16,340 nt of DNA from CAYXBG01 sp964463145 (GTDB lineage: Bacteria; Acidobacteriota; UBA6911; RPQK01; CBDAPI01). The stretch spans positions 1 through 16,340 of the forward strand of contig CAYXBG010000035.1 in the NCBI GenBank assembly GCA_964463145.1, given 5' to 3'. Positions 7,295 through 14,152 of this stretch are shown here, one piece after another. The notes under the pieces were generated by a model. It was given only the letters and a program-made list of their open reading frames with translations. It did not search any database and was not told the origin of the DNA. A program made the translations under genes and the position numbers. Position 1 is the first letter of the stretch. Each line of letters starts with the position of its first letter.

Positions 7295-8650
7295 CTATTG
7301 CTTTCCTGGTTCAGTTAAAGGAGTCCCTTTGAGGCTGTAGGGGCCTGCTTGGTTGACTTGAACGCTAACGAATTCTCCCGGTGAATAAGCACCTGGGAAG
7401 TTAATAACTCTGTTACTCGTTGTTCTTCCGAATTGGTGAATGCCATCACGAGATAAACCCTCGACCAGTACTTCGAAAGTGCGCCCGACATATAATTCCA
7501 GATTGATATTGAGTTGTATTTTGGCCTGGAGTTCCTGAAGTGTCATGAGGCGAGACCTTTTTACCTGAGAAGGAACATCGTCTTCCCATTCATAGGCTTC
7601 GGTGTATGGTCTAGGCGAATATTTAAAGGAATATATGGATTCGAATTGTACTTTTTCGATTAGGGAAATAGTGTTTTCAAAATCCTGTTCACTTTCTCCT
7701 GGGCTCCCAACAATTACATCTGTCGATAAGGATATGCGGCGACCACAGTCCAGAAATTCTTTCACAATCTCTAGGAAACGTTCCCTTGTGTATTGCCTGC
7801 GCATTCGTTTCAAGACTGAATTGGATCCAGATTGGACCGGAAGGTGCACCTGATTACAGATGTTTCTGTTTTGAGCGATAACGCGAATAGTAGAGGAATC
7901 GAAATCTTTAGGATGTGGTGATGTGAAACGGATGCGACGCAAGTCGTTGACGGATGAGAGTTCCTCTAATAGATCAGAAAAACGATACTTCTTTGAGGCA
8001 GGATCTCTGTAGCTGTTAACAGTTTGCCCGAGAAGTAAAATTTCAGAGTATCCTTCGGAGACTGCAATCTTGGCCTCCTCAACGATCTGATCGGACGCCC
8101 TATTCCTCTCCTTCCCTCTGGTGAAAGGCACTATGCAGAAACTGCAATGTTTGTTGCAGCCTTCCATGATCGTTATGTTTGCTCGAAACGGATTCCCTCT
8201 TAGTGTGTGTGGCATCTCAACAGGTGCTAGATTGTCTAGGAAGCTAGTCTCTACCAGCTGGGCCCCTTGCCTAGGGTGTCGAGCTTTATGATCAATCTCG
8301 TCAAGTAAATCAGGGATGGTGTGATACATGTGAGTGCCGACCACCAGGTCCACGAAAGGGACTCGTTTAGCCATTTCCTCACTTTCTTGCTGAGCCACGC
8401 AGCCGACTACACCGATGAGGAAGTTTGGATTTTGTTCTTTGCGGCTTTTGAGTTCACCCAATCGGCTGTAAATTTTCTGGGAAGCCTTTTCTCGGACGCT
8501 ACAGGTATTAAGGATGAAAAGATCAGCCTGTTGAGGGGTAGTGGTTGGAACCATTCCCCTGTGCGCCAATAATCCTGAGATCTTCTCAGAATCATGTTCA
8601 TTCATCTGGCATCCGAATGTTTCTATATAAAAATGCCGGGAACTCTGCAT
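7295..8650 (-). CDS. miaB: tRNA-2-methylthio-N6-dimethylallyladenosine synthase
   Basis: Radical SAM methylthiotransferase that adds a 2-methylthio group to i6A37 in tRNAs reading UNN codons. At 451 residues it is full length. The N-terminal UPF0004 domain has the cluster ligands Cys14 (TFGCQMNEHDSE), Cys50 (LNTCSVRE) and Cys84 (VGCVAQ). The radical SAM domain has CNKHCSFC with Cys165, Cys169 and Cys172, followed by VPFTRGKERNR, the mark of MiaB rather than MtaB or RimO. The C-terminal 65 or so residues form the TRAM domain (YVGRTFEVLVEG to VSVQVNQAG). Start ATG at 8650; Shine-Dalgarno weak. It is divergent from the tol cluster and followed by the DUF151 nuclease gene. Confidence 0.95.
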   Translation of the reverse strand: MQSSRHFYIETFGCQMNEHDSEKISGLLAHRGMVPTTTPQQADLFILNTCSVREKASQKIYSRLGELKSRKEQNPNFLIGVVGCVAQQESEEMAKRVPFVDLVVGTHMYHTIPDLLDEIDHKARHPRQGAQLVETSFLDNLAPVEMPHTLRGNPFRANITIMEGCNKHCSFCIVPFTRGKERNRASDQIVEEAKIAVSEGYSEILLLGQTVNSYRDPASKKYRFSDLLEELSSVNDLRRIRFTSPHPKDFDSSTIRVIAQNRNICNQVHLPVQSGSNSVLKRMRRQYTRERFLEIVKEFLDCGRRISLSTDVIVGSPGESEQDFENTISLIEKVQFESIYSFKYSPRPYTEAYEWEDDVPSQVKRSRLMTLQELQAKIQLNINLELYVGRTFEVLVEGLSRDGIHQFGRTTSNRVINFPGAYSPGEFVSVQVNQAGPYSLKGTPLTEPGKQ

Positions 8651-8787
8651 CAGGACATGAAGTCTACCTTATTTTTCAAGTTTTTGGCCGAAGAATGAGG
8701 TATGAGTCTGATACGAATCGCAGTTTATTAAGGAATTACAATGTGTTTAATTGCCCTGCTTTAAAAAACTTAAGTTAGCATGATTTT

Positions 8788-8816
8788 TTTTCAAAGAGAT
8801 CTGAGGTGTGGATAAT
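8788..8816 (+). promoter_or_regulatory. candidate sigma70-type promoter for the tol-pal cluster
   Basis: TTTTCA (8788-8793), 17 bases, GATAAT (8811-8816): four of six and five of six matches to consensus at ideal spacing. Transcription would start near 8823 and leave a leader of about 87 bases containing a small ORF (8863-8913). Found by eye only. Confidence 0.35.
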
Positions 8817-8862
8817 CCAGTACTTGGCAGTCCCTGGCGCTATCATAGAGGAGGTGGCTGGG

Positions 8863-8913
8863 ATGGGTGTCTTTAGATTTTGTATTGGATCAGGAGAAAG
8901 TAATAAACGATGA
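8863..8913 (+). CDS. possible 16-residue leader peptide overlapping the tolQ start
   Basis: ATG at 8863 opens MGVFRFCIGSGESNKR and stops with TGA at 8911-8913, which lies inside the two tandem ATG codons of tolQ (8910 and 8913). An almost ideal Shine-Dalgarno, AGAGGAGGT (8847-8855), stands about eight bases before its ATG, stronger than the AGGAGA that serves tolQ. The layout is what translational coupling by a short upstream ORF looks like. No peptide motif is recognisable and the ORF is short enough to occur by chance, so the main support is the ribosome site and the stop/start overlap. Confidence 0.4.
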   Translation: MGVFRFCIGSGESNKR

Positions 8914-9602
8914 TGGTGTTGCAAGGGTTTGGTAACTTCGTATCGTTGCTTTCCGGCACCGGATTTGTGGGGCAATTAGTTTTACTTAGCCTCGTGGCCT
9001 TTTCTGTATTCTCCTGGGCGATAATTTATCGGAAGTACAAGCTCTATCAGGAATCAAGATCTCAATCTATAGCATTTCATCGCAAGTTTCGAGAGAGTTC
9101 CAGCTTGTCTGAAATTCAAGAGAGTTGCGAGCAGTTCCCTCTCTCTCCCTTGGCAGGGATATTCGAAGCAGCCTACTATGAGTTGCAGCAGGATCTAGGG
9201 GGGGGAGAATCTGATCCTACTTTGCAGGGCAGAACTAATTGGAAAGGATTAGAACGTTCTATCAGGAGAAGTGCGCAGACCGAAATGACCGCTCTGGAAT
9301 CTTCCCTGGGTTGGCTTGCTACCACTGCAGCTGTGACACCTTTCATAGGTCTTTTTGGTACAGTTGTTGGAATAATTAATGCTTTCCAGGGACTGGGGCA
9401 AGGAGGGGCAAGTACCATCCAGGCTGTAGCCCCCGGTATCAGCGAAGCTCTAGTTGCGACTGCCGCAGGACTCTTCGCGGCAATTCCTGCCGTTATAGCC
9501 TATAACCATTTCATAAATGACCTGAAAGTTTTTGGCGTTGAACTTGATGACTTTTCGGTCGAACTGCTAAATCTCTTGGAACGGAGTTTCCAGCGCTCCT
9601 GA
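8910..9602 (+). CDS. tolQ: TolQ/ExbB family proton-channel protein of the Tol-Pal system
   Basis: Inner-membrane subunit that with TolR forms the proton-driven motor powering the TolA/TonB arm. The 230-residue length fits TolQ. Three membrane segments are seen at about residues 18-40, 133-158 and 177-199, with the large cytoplasmic loop between the first two. The conserved block TTAAVTPFIGLFGTVVGI and the third helix ALVATAAGLFAAIPAVIAYN carry the threonines (for example Thr184) expected to line the channel. Assigned as TolQ rather than ExbB because tolR, tolB and pal follow. First ATG chosen at 8910; a second ATG follows at once. AGGAGA at 8892-8897 is the ribosome site. A small upstream ORF overlaps the start. 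Confidence 0.93.
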   Translation: MMVLQGFGNFVSLLSGTGFVGQLVLLSLVAFSVFSWAIIYRKYKLYQESRSQSIAFHRKFRESSSLSEIQESCEQFPLSPLAGIFEAAYYELQQDLGGGESDPTLQGRTNWKGLERSIRRSAQTEMTALESSLGWLATTAAVTPFIGLFGTVVGIINAFQGLGQGGASTIQAVAPGISEALVATAAGLFAAIPAVIAYNHFINDLKVFGVELDDFSVELLNLLERSFQRS

Positions 9603-9606
9603 AAGT

Positions 9607-10035
9607 ATGGCGTTTCAATCCCCACACCGCACAGAGTCCTCCCTTTCCGAGATAAATGTAACTCCATTGGTCGATGTGATGTTGGTTCTACTGGTCATAT
9701 TCATGGTCACTGCACCTATTTTGCAGACAGGTATTGACGTCAATCTGCCTAAGACGAGAGTATTGAAAACTGTTGATCCCGAAGAGCGTGCAGTAGTTAC
9801 GATCGGACGTGAGGAGGTTCTTTATTACCGTTCAGAGCCAATCAATTTTCATCGGCTTGGGGAAAAACTACGCCAGGACGTAGTTGATGACAGCAGTGTT
9901 ATTTATGTCCGAACTGATGAGGATGTGCGCATCAAGACGCTTTTTCAGGTTTTAGATGAGATTCGTATTTCAGGCTTTGAGAATATTTCTCTAGTGACTA
10001 AACCTCTCCCCTCTCAGGCAACTCGGAGGCCTTGA
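9607..10035 (+). CDS. tolR: TolR/ExbD family motor protein
   Basis: Partner of TolQ; one membrane helix carries the proton-binding aspartate and the periplasmic domain contacts peptidoglycan. At 142 residues it is typical. The N-terminus is short and cytoplasmic, then comes the signature EINVTPLVDVMLVLLVIFMV with Asp23 as the expected protonatable residue and a single membrane segment at about 20-38. The remainder is the periplasmic alpha/beta domain (VDPEERAVVTIG, VIYVRTDEDVRIKTLFQVLDEIR). It starts four bases after the tolQ stop and ends one base before the next start, so the three genes are translated from one message. Confidence 0.95.
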   Translation: MAFQSPHRTESSLSEINVTPLVDVMLVLLVIFMVTAPILQTGIDVNLPKTRVLKTVDPEERAVVTIGREEVLYYRSEPINFHRLGEKLRQDVVDDSSVIYVRTDEDVRIKTLFQVLDEIRISGFENISLVTKPLPSQATRRP

Positions 10036-10036
10036 T

Positions 10037-10840
10037 ATGCGCCAATCGACCCTGAAGAGTCATCTCCCAGGTGAAGTCACTTTACCTTCCGTATTGATTT
10101 CACTTTTGGGGCATATTGCAGCGGTGTTCGTTTTGATTGTTGGAATTACTTTTCTTGGCCCCAATATAGTTCTCGTTGCGGGGGGCGGAGATGGAGAGAT
10201 TGGAACTGCAATACCGGTTAGCTTGTCTGGTGAAATTAGCGGTGGGGCAGGAGCTGTCCGGCCAACCCTTATTCCCGCTCCAGAGGCAGCTAAACCTCCT
10301 CCACGAAAGCCTGAGGTTCAGTTGCCGGAACAGGCCACCCAGCTCAAGCAATTTGAAGATCCAAAGAAGGAAAAAAGGGTATCTAGAGTTAGTCGATCAG
10401 CTCCTCGTCCTCCGGATCTAGAATATTCAGAGACTCCCTCTCAAGGTGCTATCCCATCGGATCCACTTCCCGGAACAGGCGGGGTTTTCAGTGAGGGTGT
10501 CGGATTTGGCAAGGCTGGATTAAGAATAGGATCAGGGCAGGCTGGAGCGGGGGTAGCCTCATGGTATATACGCCAGCTTGAACAGCGAATTTCCCGGAAT
10601 TGGTTGAGAACATCAATGGGTTCTTTGGAACGTCAAGTTATGGCGAAGATTAGTTTCGTCATCAAAGCAAATGGGCAAATCGACTCAGTGAAATTGGTCG
10701 GTTCTAGTGGGGTGGGTGCGGTCGACTTGGCTGCTCAGCGTGCAATTTTCGCTAGTCAGCCTCTCCCTCCTCTACCGCCAGAGTTAAGGGGGCGTACAGT
10801 AGAGTTCGTCGCCCACTTCGAGTATCCTCCCGAGAGATAA
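10037..10840 (+). CDS. TonB/TolA-like energy-transducing protein of the Tol cluster
   Basis: Takes the TolA place in the operon but looks like TonB. It has 267 residues, one N-terminal membrane anchor at about 17-40, a glycine- and proline-rich periplasmic stretch (about 50-170, including PPPRKP) and a C-terminal TonB-type domain (about 175-267) with SWYIRQLEQRISRNW, VMAKISFVIKANGQIDSVKLV and AAQRAIFASQPLPPLPPEL. The long alanine/lysine-rich helix of enterobacterial TolA is missing. It probably carries force from TolQR to TolB/Pal in the periplasm. I give no symbol because tolA and tonB are both used for such proteins. Start ATG one base after tolR; the stop lies eight bases before tolB. Confidence 0.88.
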   Translation: MRQSTLKSHLPGEVTLPSVLISLLGHIAAVFVLIVGITFLGPNIVLVAGGGDGEIGTAIPVSLSGEISGGAGAVRPTLIPAPEAAKPPPRKPEVQLPEQATQLKQFEDPKKEKRVSRVSRSAPRPPDLEYSETPSQGAIPSDPLPGTGGVFSEGVGFGKAGLRIGSGQAGAGVASWYIRQLEQRISRNWLRTSMGSLERQVMAKISFVIKANGQIDSVKLVGSSGVGAVDLAAQRAIFASQPLPPLPPELRGRTVEFVAHFEYPPER

Positions 10841-10848
10841 GATGAGTT

Positions 10849-12198
10849 ATGAATTTTAAGTACTGGGTCTTCTTATACATTTTTGCGGCTGGGGCCTTTT
10901 TCAGTGATTTAGATGCGCAAGATGATCAGGTCGTTTTGCATCTGGATACTCCTACTGATACCAGGCTAGCTGTGGCGGATTTCTACCCTCGTTCAGTTGC
11001 AACTCCTGAAACGACTCAAGCTCTTTTGGAGTTCAATGAAGTACTTTGGGAAGACCTGAAATTTGCAGGTTATTTCGATTTGCCTTCAAAAAGTTTTTAT
11101 CCAGAAAATCAAACGAGGCTACCTCAGGAGGTTGATTTCGAGGCTTGGAGTGAAGAGTTGTTGGACATTGATTATATGGCATTTGGGAATCTCCAAGTTT
11201 ATGAGAGTGGTGCTGTTGTCGAGGCGTTTGTCTATGACGTTAAGACGCGAGAACAGCTTTTGGGGCGTCGTTATACGGTGAGTGAGGCGAGCTCAATTCG
11301 TCGGGTGGTCCACCAGGTAAGTGATCAGATTGTCTTCCTGCTTTCTTCGGGAGGCAGCAAGGGGGTTTCCCAAACGCAGATTGCGTTTTCTTCCTTAAAA
11401 GGAAGCAGCAAGGAAGTTTATGTTATGGATTATGATGGAGCTAATATTAGGACCATCACTGCCAATGGAGGAATTAACAAGTTCGCTGACTGGTCACGAG
11501 ATAATAGTAAGTTGCTTTTTGTAACTAAACTTGACCGGCGCAATTTTTGGGAATTGTGGATTCAAGATTTGGCTGGAGGAAGAACTGTAGTGCCGACAGT
11601 TAGCTCCTACGTCTCATCTCCGGAGCTGGGCCCTAAAGGTGAGCAGGTACTGTATTCTGGGAGAGGCCGAGGAAAGACGGATCCAGATATTTTTATTTCA
11701 GACCCCCTTGGGAAAAGACGTCGCAATCTGACCAATCATCCAGGCATTGATAGTTCTCCTGCATGGAGTCTTACCGGGCAACAAATTGCTTTCATATCTG
11801 ATCGGACGGGAACTCCTCAAGTCTGGCTTATGGATTCTGATGGTTCAAATCTCAGGCGTGTAGTGAAATCTGGTGGTCATTGCGATTCTCCTGAATGGTC
11901 TCCAGACGGTAGGCTGCTCGCTTTTTCCTGGCAAGCTCCCAGGCAATGGAAGCATGATATCTTCGTAGTGGAAGTGTCTACAGGGGCGATACGACAGGTT
12001 ACAACCGGGTGGGGTAGTAATGAACATCCTGGTTGGGCTCCAGACGGTAGGCACCTCACATTTCAGAGCGACCGGACCGGTAGTAAGCAGATCTTTATTA
12101 CCAACATCACTGGTGAGAATTTAAAACAGATAACAGCATATGGTATAAACGAGAGTCCGTCTTGGTCGAGTTATGTTGTCGCCCAAGACAGAGAATGA
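10849..12198 (+). CDS. tolB: TolB, periplasmic beta-propeller protein
   Basis: Periplasmic component that binds Pal and, in studied bacteria, frees or traps it as the motor works. At 449 residues it is of usual size. A signal peptide occupies about 1-23 (hydrophobic core ending DLDA before QDD). The N-terminal TolB domain (about 27-165) includes LAVADFYPRS and a DYMAFGNLQV strand region. The C-terminal half is a six-bladed propeller of PD40 repeats, recognisable by IAFISDRTGTPQVWLMDSDG, SPEWSPDGRLLAFS and HPGWAPDGRHLTFQSDRTG. It sits between the TonB/TolA-like gene and pal, with the ATG at 10849 eight bases after the previous stop. Confidence 0.96.
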   Translation: MNFKYWVFLYIFAAGAFFSDLDAQDDQVVLHLDTPTDTRLAVADFYPRSVATPETTQALLEFNEVLWEDLKFAGYFDLPSKSFYPENQTRLPQEVDFEAWSEELLDIDYMAFGNLQVYESGAVVEAFVYDVKTREQLLGRRYTVSEASSIRRVVHQVSDQIVFLLSSGGSKGVSQTQIAFSSLKGSSKEVYVMDYDGANIRTITANGGINKFADWSRDNSKLLFVTKLDRRNFWELWIQDLAGGRTVVPTVSSYVSSPELGPKGEQVLYSGRGRGKTDPDIFISDPLGKRRRNLTNHPGIDSSPAWSLTGQQIAFISDRTGTPQVWLMDSDGSNLRRVVKSGGHCDSPEWSPDGRLLAFSWQAPRQWKHDIFVVEVSTGAIRQVTTGWGSNEHPGWAPDGRHLTFQSDRTGSKQIFITNITGENLKQITAYGINESPSWSSYVVAQDRE

Positions 12199-12203
12199 GT
12201 TTT

Positions 12204-12217
12204 AAAACGAGAGTTTT
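12204..12217 (+). other. small GNRA-type hairpin between tolB and pal
   Basis: AAAAC, loop GAGA, GTTTT: a 5-bp stem closed by a GNRA-class tetraloop, placed seven bases before the strong Shine-Dalgarno of pal (AAGGAG at 12224-12229). It could be an RNA stability or processing element that sets the pal level apart from tolB. The stem is short and AT-rich, so chance is likely. Confidence 0.2.
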
Positions 12218-12240
12218 GTTAAGAAGGAGAGGGTTTTCGA

Positions 12241-12962
12241 ATGCGGAAATATCTTGATTACAGGCTTATTTTAATTTTTTCCCTACTGGTCTTTGTGGGA
12301 TCCTGCAAGACTCCGCCACCCGTAGAGCCACCACCACCACCGGTAGTGGAAGAGCCACCACCACCACCACCACCATCCCCAACGGTTGCCATAACTGCCT
12401 CGAGCAGTAGCATTGTGAGGGGAGAGCAAACAACTCTTTCATGGAGTTCTACTAATGGGACTTCCCTCTCGATCGACAATGAGGTTGGTAATGTTGCTCT
12501 GTCAGGACAATTAATAGTGACTCCTAACCAGTCAACTACCTACACAGCCACTGTTAGTGGTAAGGGTGGTGAGGCGAGAGCTAGCAGCCGGGTTACAGTT
12601 ACGGAACCTGTAGTTGAAGCACCGATTGTTCGGTCTGATATCGAGTTGTTGGAGGGAAGTATCNNNNNNNNNNCTCCGAAGAATCCCAGGCGGTTTTGCG
12701 AAAGAATGCTGCAGTGTTCCAGCGTTACCCTAGTGCTCGCTTCGTAATAGAAGGTCACTGTGACGAACGTGGATCTGATGAGTACAACTTGGCTTTGGGT
12801 GATAAGAGGAGTGCTACAGTACAGAGTTTTCTGGCCGGGCTTGGCGTAAGTGCGAGCAGGATGGAGTCTGTTTCGTTTGGTGAAGAAAGACCAGCTAGTA
12901 CTGAAAAAACTGAAGCTGGTTATGCGAAAAATAGGCGAGCAGCATTCACTGTTAGTCGTTAG
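12241..12962 (+). CDS. pal: Pal, peptidoglycan-associated lipoprotein with an Ig-like domain (interrupted by assembly gap)
   Basis: Outer-membrane lipoprotein that anchors the outer membrane to peptidoglycan and partners TolB. The signal sequence ends in a lipobox VGSC with Cys22 as the lipidated residue. A proline-rich linker follows (to about residue 46), then an Ig-like domain (about 47-121: PTVAITASSSSIVRGEQTTL to SSRVTVTEP), and finally the OmpA-like domain with IEGHCDERGSDEYNLALGDKR, where Asp and Arg for diaminopimelate binding are present, and YAKNRRAAFTV at the end. Ten N at 12664-12673 cut the gene just where the family motif resembling YFDFDK should be. The codons before the gap and those after it (SEESQAVLRKNAAVFQRYP) are in different frames as written, so the filler length is wrong, not the gene. 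Ribosome site AAGGAG at 12224-12229. Confidence 0.93.
12355..12375 (+). repeat. (CCA)7 trinucleotide tract in pal
   Basis: Seven uninterrupted CCA codons encode seven prolines in the linker behind the lipid anchor. A shorter (CCA)4 tract lies just upstream at 12328-12339. Both are in frame, so slippage would change linker length by whole residues without breaking the protein. Confidence 0.85.
12664..12673. other. assembly gap (10 N)
   Basis: A run of ten N. It falls inside pal after a complete codon (ATC, 12661-12663), while the downstream frame begins at 12675 with one spare base at 12674. The true gap must therefore be 2 modulo 3 in length. By alignment to Pal sequences I remember, about 11-13 residues are missing, so roughly 35-41 bases. 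Confidence 0.95.
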
Positions 12963-12993
12963 TAGCTCTGTCTGATTCGAAGACTAAACTCTC

Positions 12994-13022
12994 AAAGGGC
13001 CCTTTTCCTCAAAGGGCCCTTT
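12994..13022 (+). terminator. strong hairpin terminator after pal
   Basis: Two identical 12-base palindromes AAAGGGCCCTTT (12994-13005 and 13011-13022) stand five bases apart (TCCTC). In RNA the two copies can pair over 12 base pairs, giving a very stable hairpin, or each can fold alone. It begins 32 bases after the pal stop and would end the tol-pal message. The tail is pyrimidine-rich (CCCTTCCT) rather than a pure T-run. Confidence 0.7.
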
Positions 13023-13092
13023 CCCTTCCTCGTTAACGTGCTGTTCATGGAGATGCCTCTATCGGCACTGTTTTAGTTGTTTTCTTCCAGTG

Positions 13093-13121
13093 TTGACAGG
13101 CTCTACCGTTCTGGATTCTAG
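13093..13121 (+). promoter_or_regulatory. weak promoter candidate for cpoB
   Basis: A perfect TTGACA (13093-13098) lies between the pal terminator and cpoB. At 17 bases the -10 hexamer would be TTCTAG, a poor match; a better-looking TACTAT (13123-13128) is 24 bases away. Position supports a separate cpoB promoter, the sequence only partly. Nothing else is visible in 13023-13217. Confidence 0.25.
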
Positions 13122-13217
13122 ATACTATCTACCCGAATAGATCGAGAATTCTGTCATTGCTCTCACTAGATTTGGAAGATGTCTGATTTATTGGATAGAC
13201 TAGGCAATGGAGGTTAT

Positions 13218-14036
13218 ATGAGAGTTAAGCTTGCCATAGTTGTTTTCACTTTAAGTTTGATCCCTGGAAACCTTTTCTCCGGAACTAAGGAGGAAGTCAT
13301 AAGGCTCCAGAGCGATGTATTGCAGTTGCAGAACCTAGTCAGAACTCTCCAGAAAGATCTCGACAGAAGCAGTGGCATGAATCAAAGTCTTTTGGAACAG
13401 TTAAATGACCAGATAGCTAATAGTAATAGTCTGCTGAAAGAGCTGGTTGGTGCCTTCCGATCTCAGAGGAATTCGGATCAAGAGGTCGCCTCTGGTTTGC
13501 GCAACGATATACAGGAGGTGGTCATTAAGCTAGATGACACAAACAACAGAGTGGCCGCTTTACACCGGAAATTTGAAGAGAGCCAGGTACAGCGTGACAG
13601 TTTGAGGTTGACCACACCAGTTATAGGAACTGATCCAAAGCCGGACCAAATTTACCACCTTTCTTATAACGATTATCTCACCGGGAACTATGAATTAGCT
13701 ATAACTGCTTTCCGGGAATTCCTCACTAGATATCCTGAAAGCGAATTCTCTGATAACGCAGCCTTTTATCTTGCGATTTGTCACCAAATGCAGGGTAGGT
13801 ATGAACAATCGATTGATGTCTTAGATGAAGTGATCAACATGTACCCCAATTCCGATAAAGCCCCTAGCGCGTATTACAAGAAAGCTATGGCCCAACTCGA
13901 TCTCCAGAAAAATGAGGATGCCATTGATACCTTCTCAAAACTGATTAGTATCCACTCGGATTCTCCAGAATCACAACTGGCCCTCCAAGAACTGGAGAAA
14001 CTCGGAATAGAGTTGACAGAAATCGACAGTAGATGA
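13218..14036 (+). CDS. cpoB: CpoB/YbgF, periplasmic coiled-coil TPR protein of the Tol-Pal system
   Basis: In E. coli this periplasmic protein links Tol-Pal activity with PBP1B during cell constriction. Here 272 residues comprise a signal peptide (MRVKLAIVVFTLSLIPGNLFSG), a heptad-like coiled-coil region (about 23-120, with VIRLQSDVLQLQNLVRTLQKD) and three tetratricopeptide repeats (about 145-252), with AAFYLAICHQMQGRYEQSID and YYKKAMAQLDLQKNEDAID showing the A/Y/G spacing. The frame is open to an ATG at 13179, but I chose the ATG at 13218: it has GGAGG (13209-13213) in front and puts the signal peptide at the very N-terminus. It follows pal after a terminator, so it may be transcribed separately. 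A 32-codon ORF overlaps its stop. Confidence 0.9.
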   Translation: MRVKLAIVVFTLSLIPGNLFSGTKEEVIRLQSDVLQLQNLVRTLQKDLDRSSGMNQSLLEQLNDQIANSNSLLKELVGAFRSQRNSDQEVASGLRNDIQEVVIKLDDTNNRVAALHRKFEESQVQRDSLRLTTPVIGTDPKPDQIYHLSYNDYLTGNYELAITAFREFLTRYPESEFSDNAAFYLAICHQMQGRYEQSIDVLDEVINMYPNSDKAPSAYYKKAMAQLDLQKNEDAIDTFSKLISIHSDSPESQLALQELEKLGIELTEIDSR

Positions 14037-14131
14037 AGTTCGTAAGATCTTGCCTGATTTCTCGAATCTTTACAGTCTCTCTAGGTGTTATCAGTTGCAC
14101 TTTGGCATCAAGAGAAAGTATCTCTAAGTAA
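14033..14131 (+). CDS. possible 32-residue lipoprotein-like small protein
   Basis: The ATG at 14033 overlaps the cpoB stop as ATGA, the usual sign of translational coupling. The peptide begins MKFVRSCLISRIFTVSLGVI, then SCTLASRESISK. The basic start, hydrophobic stretch and a lipobox-like VISC would make it a tiny lipoprotein with a 12-residue mature part. It ends 21 bases before dnaE. Alternatively it is the remnant of a longer lost gene, or chance. I recognise no family. Confidence 0.35.
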   Translation: MKFVRSCLISRIFTVSLGVISCTLASRESISK

Positions 14132-14152
14132 ATTAAAGTTAATTTATCAAAC

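Noticed and set aside
12328..12375. Triplet repeats as a possible CRISPR or satellite array
   Set aside because: They are perfect in-frame proline codons in the Pal linker, with no spacers.
12258..12479. Glycine-run open frame antisense to pal
   Set aside because: The poly-glycine is just the complement of the CCA proline repeats.
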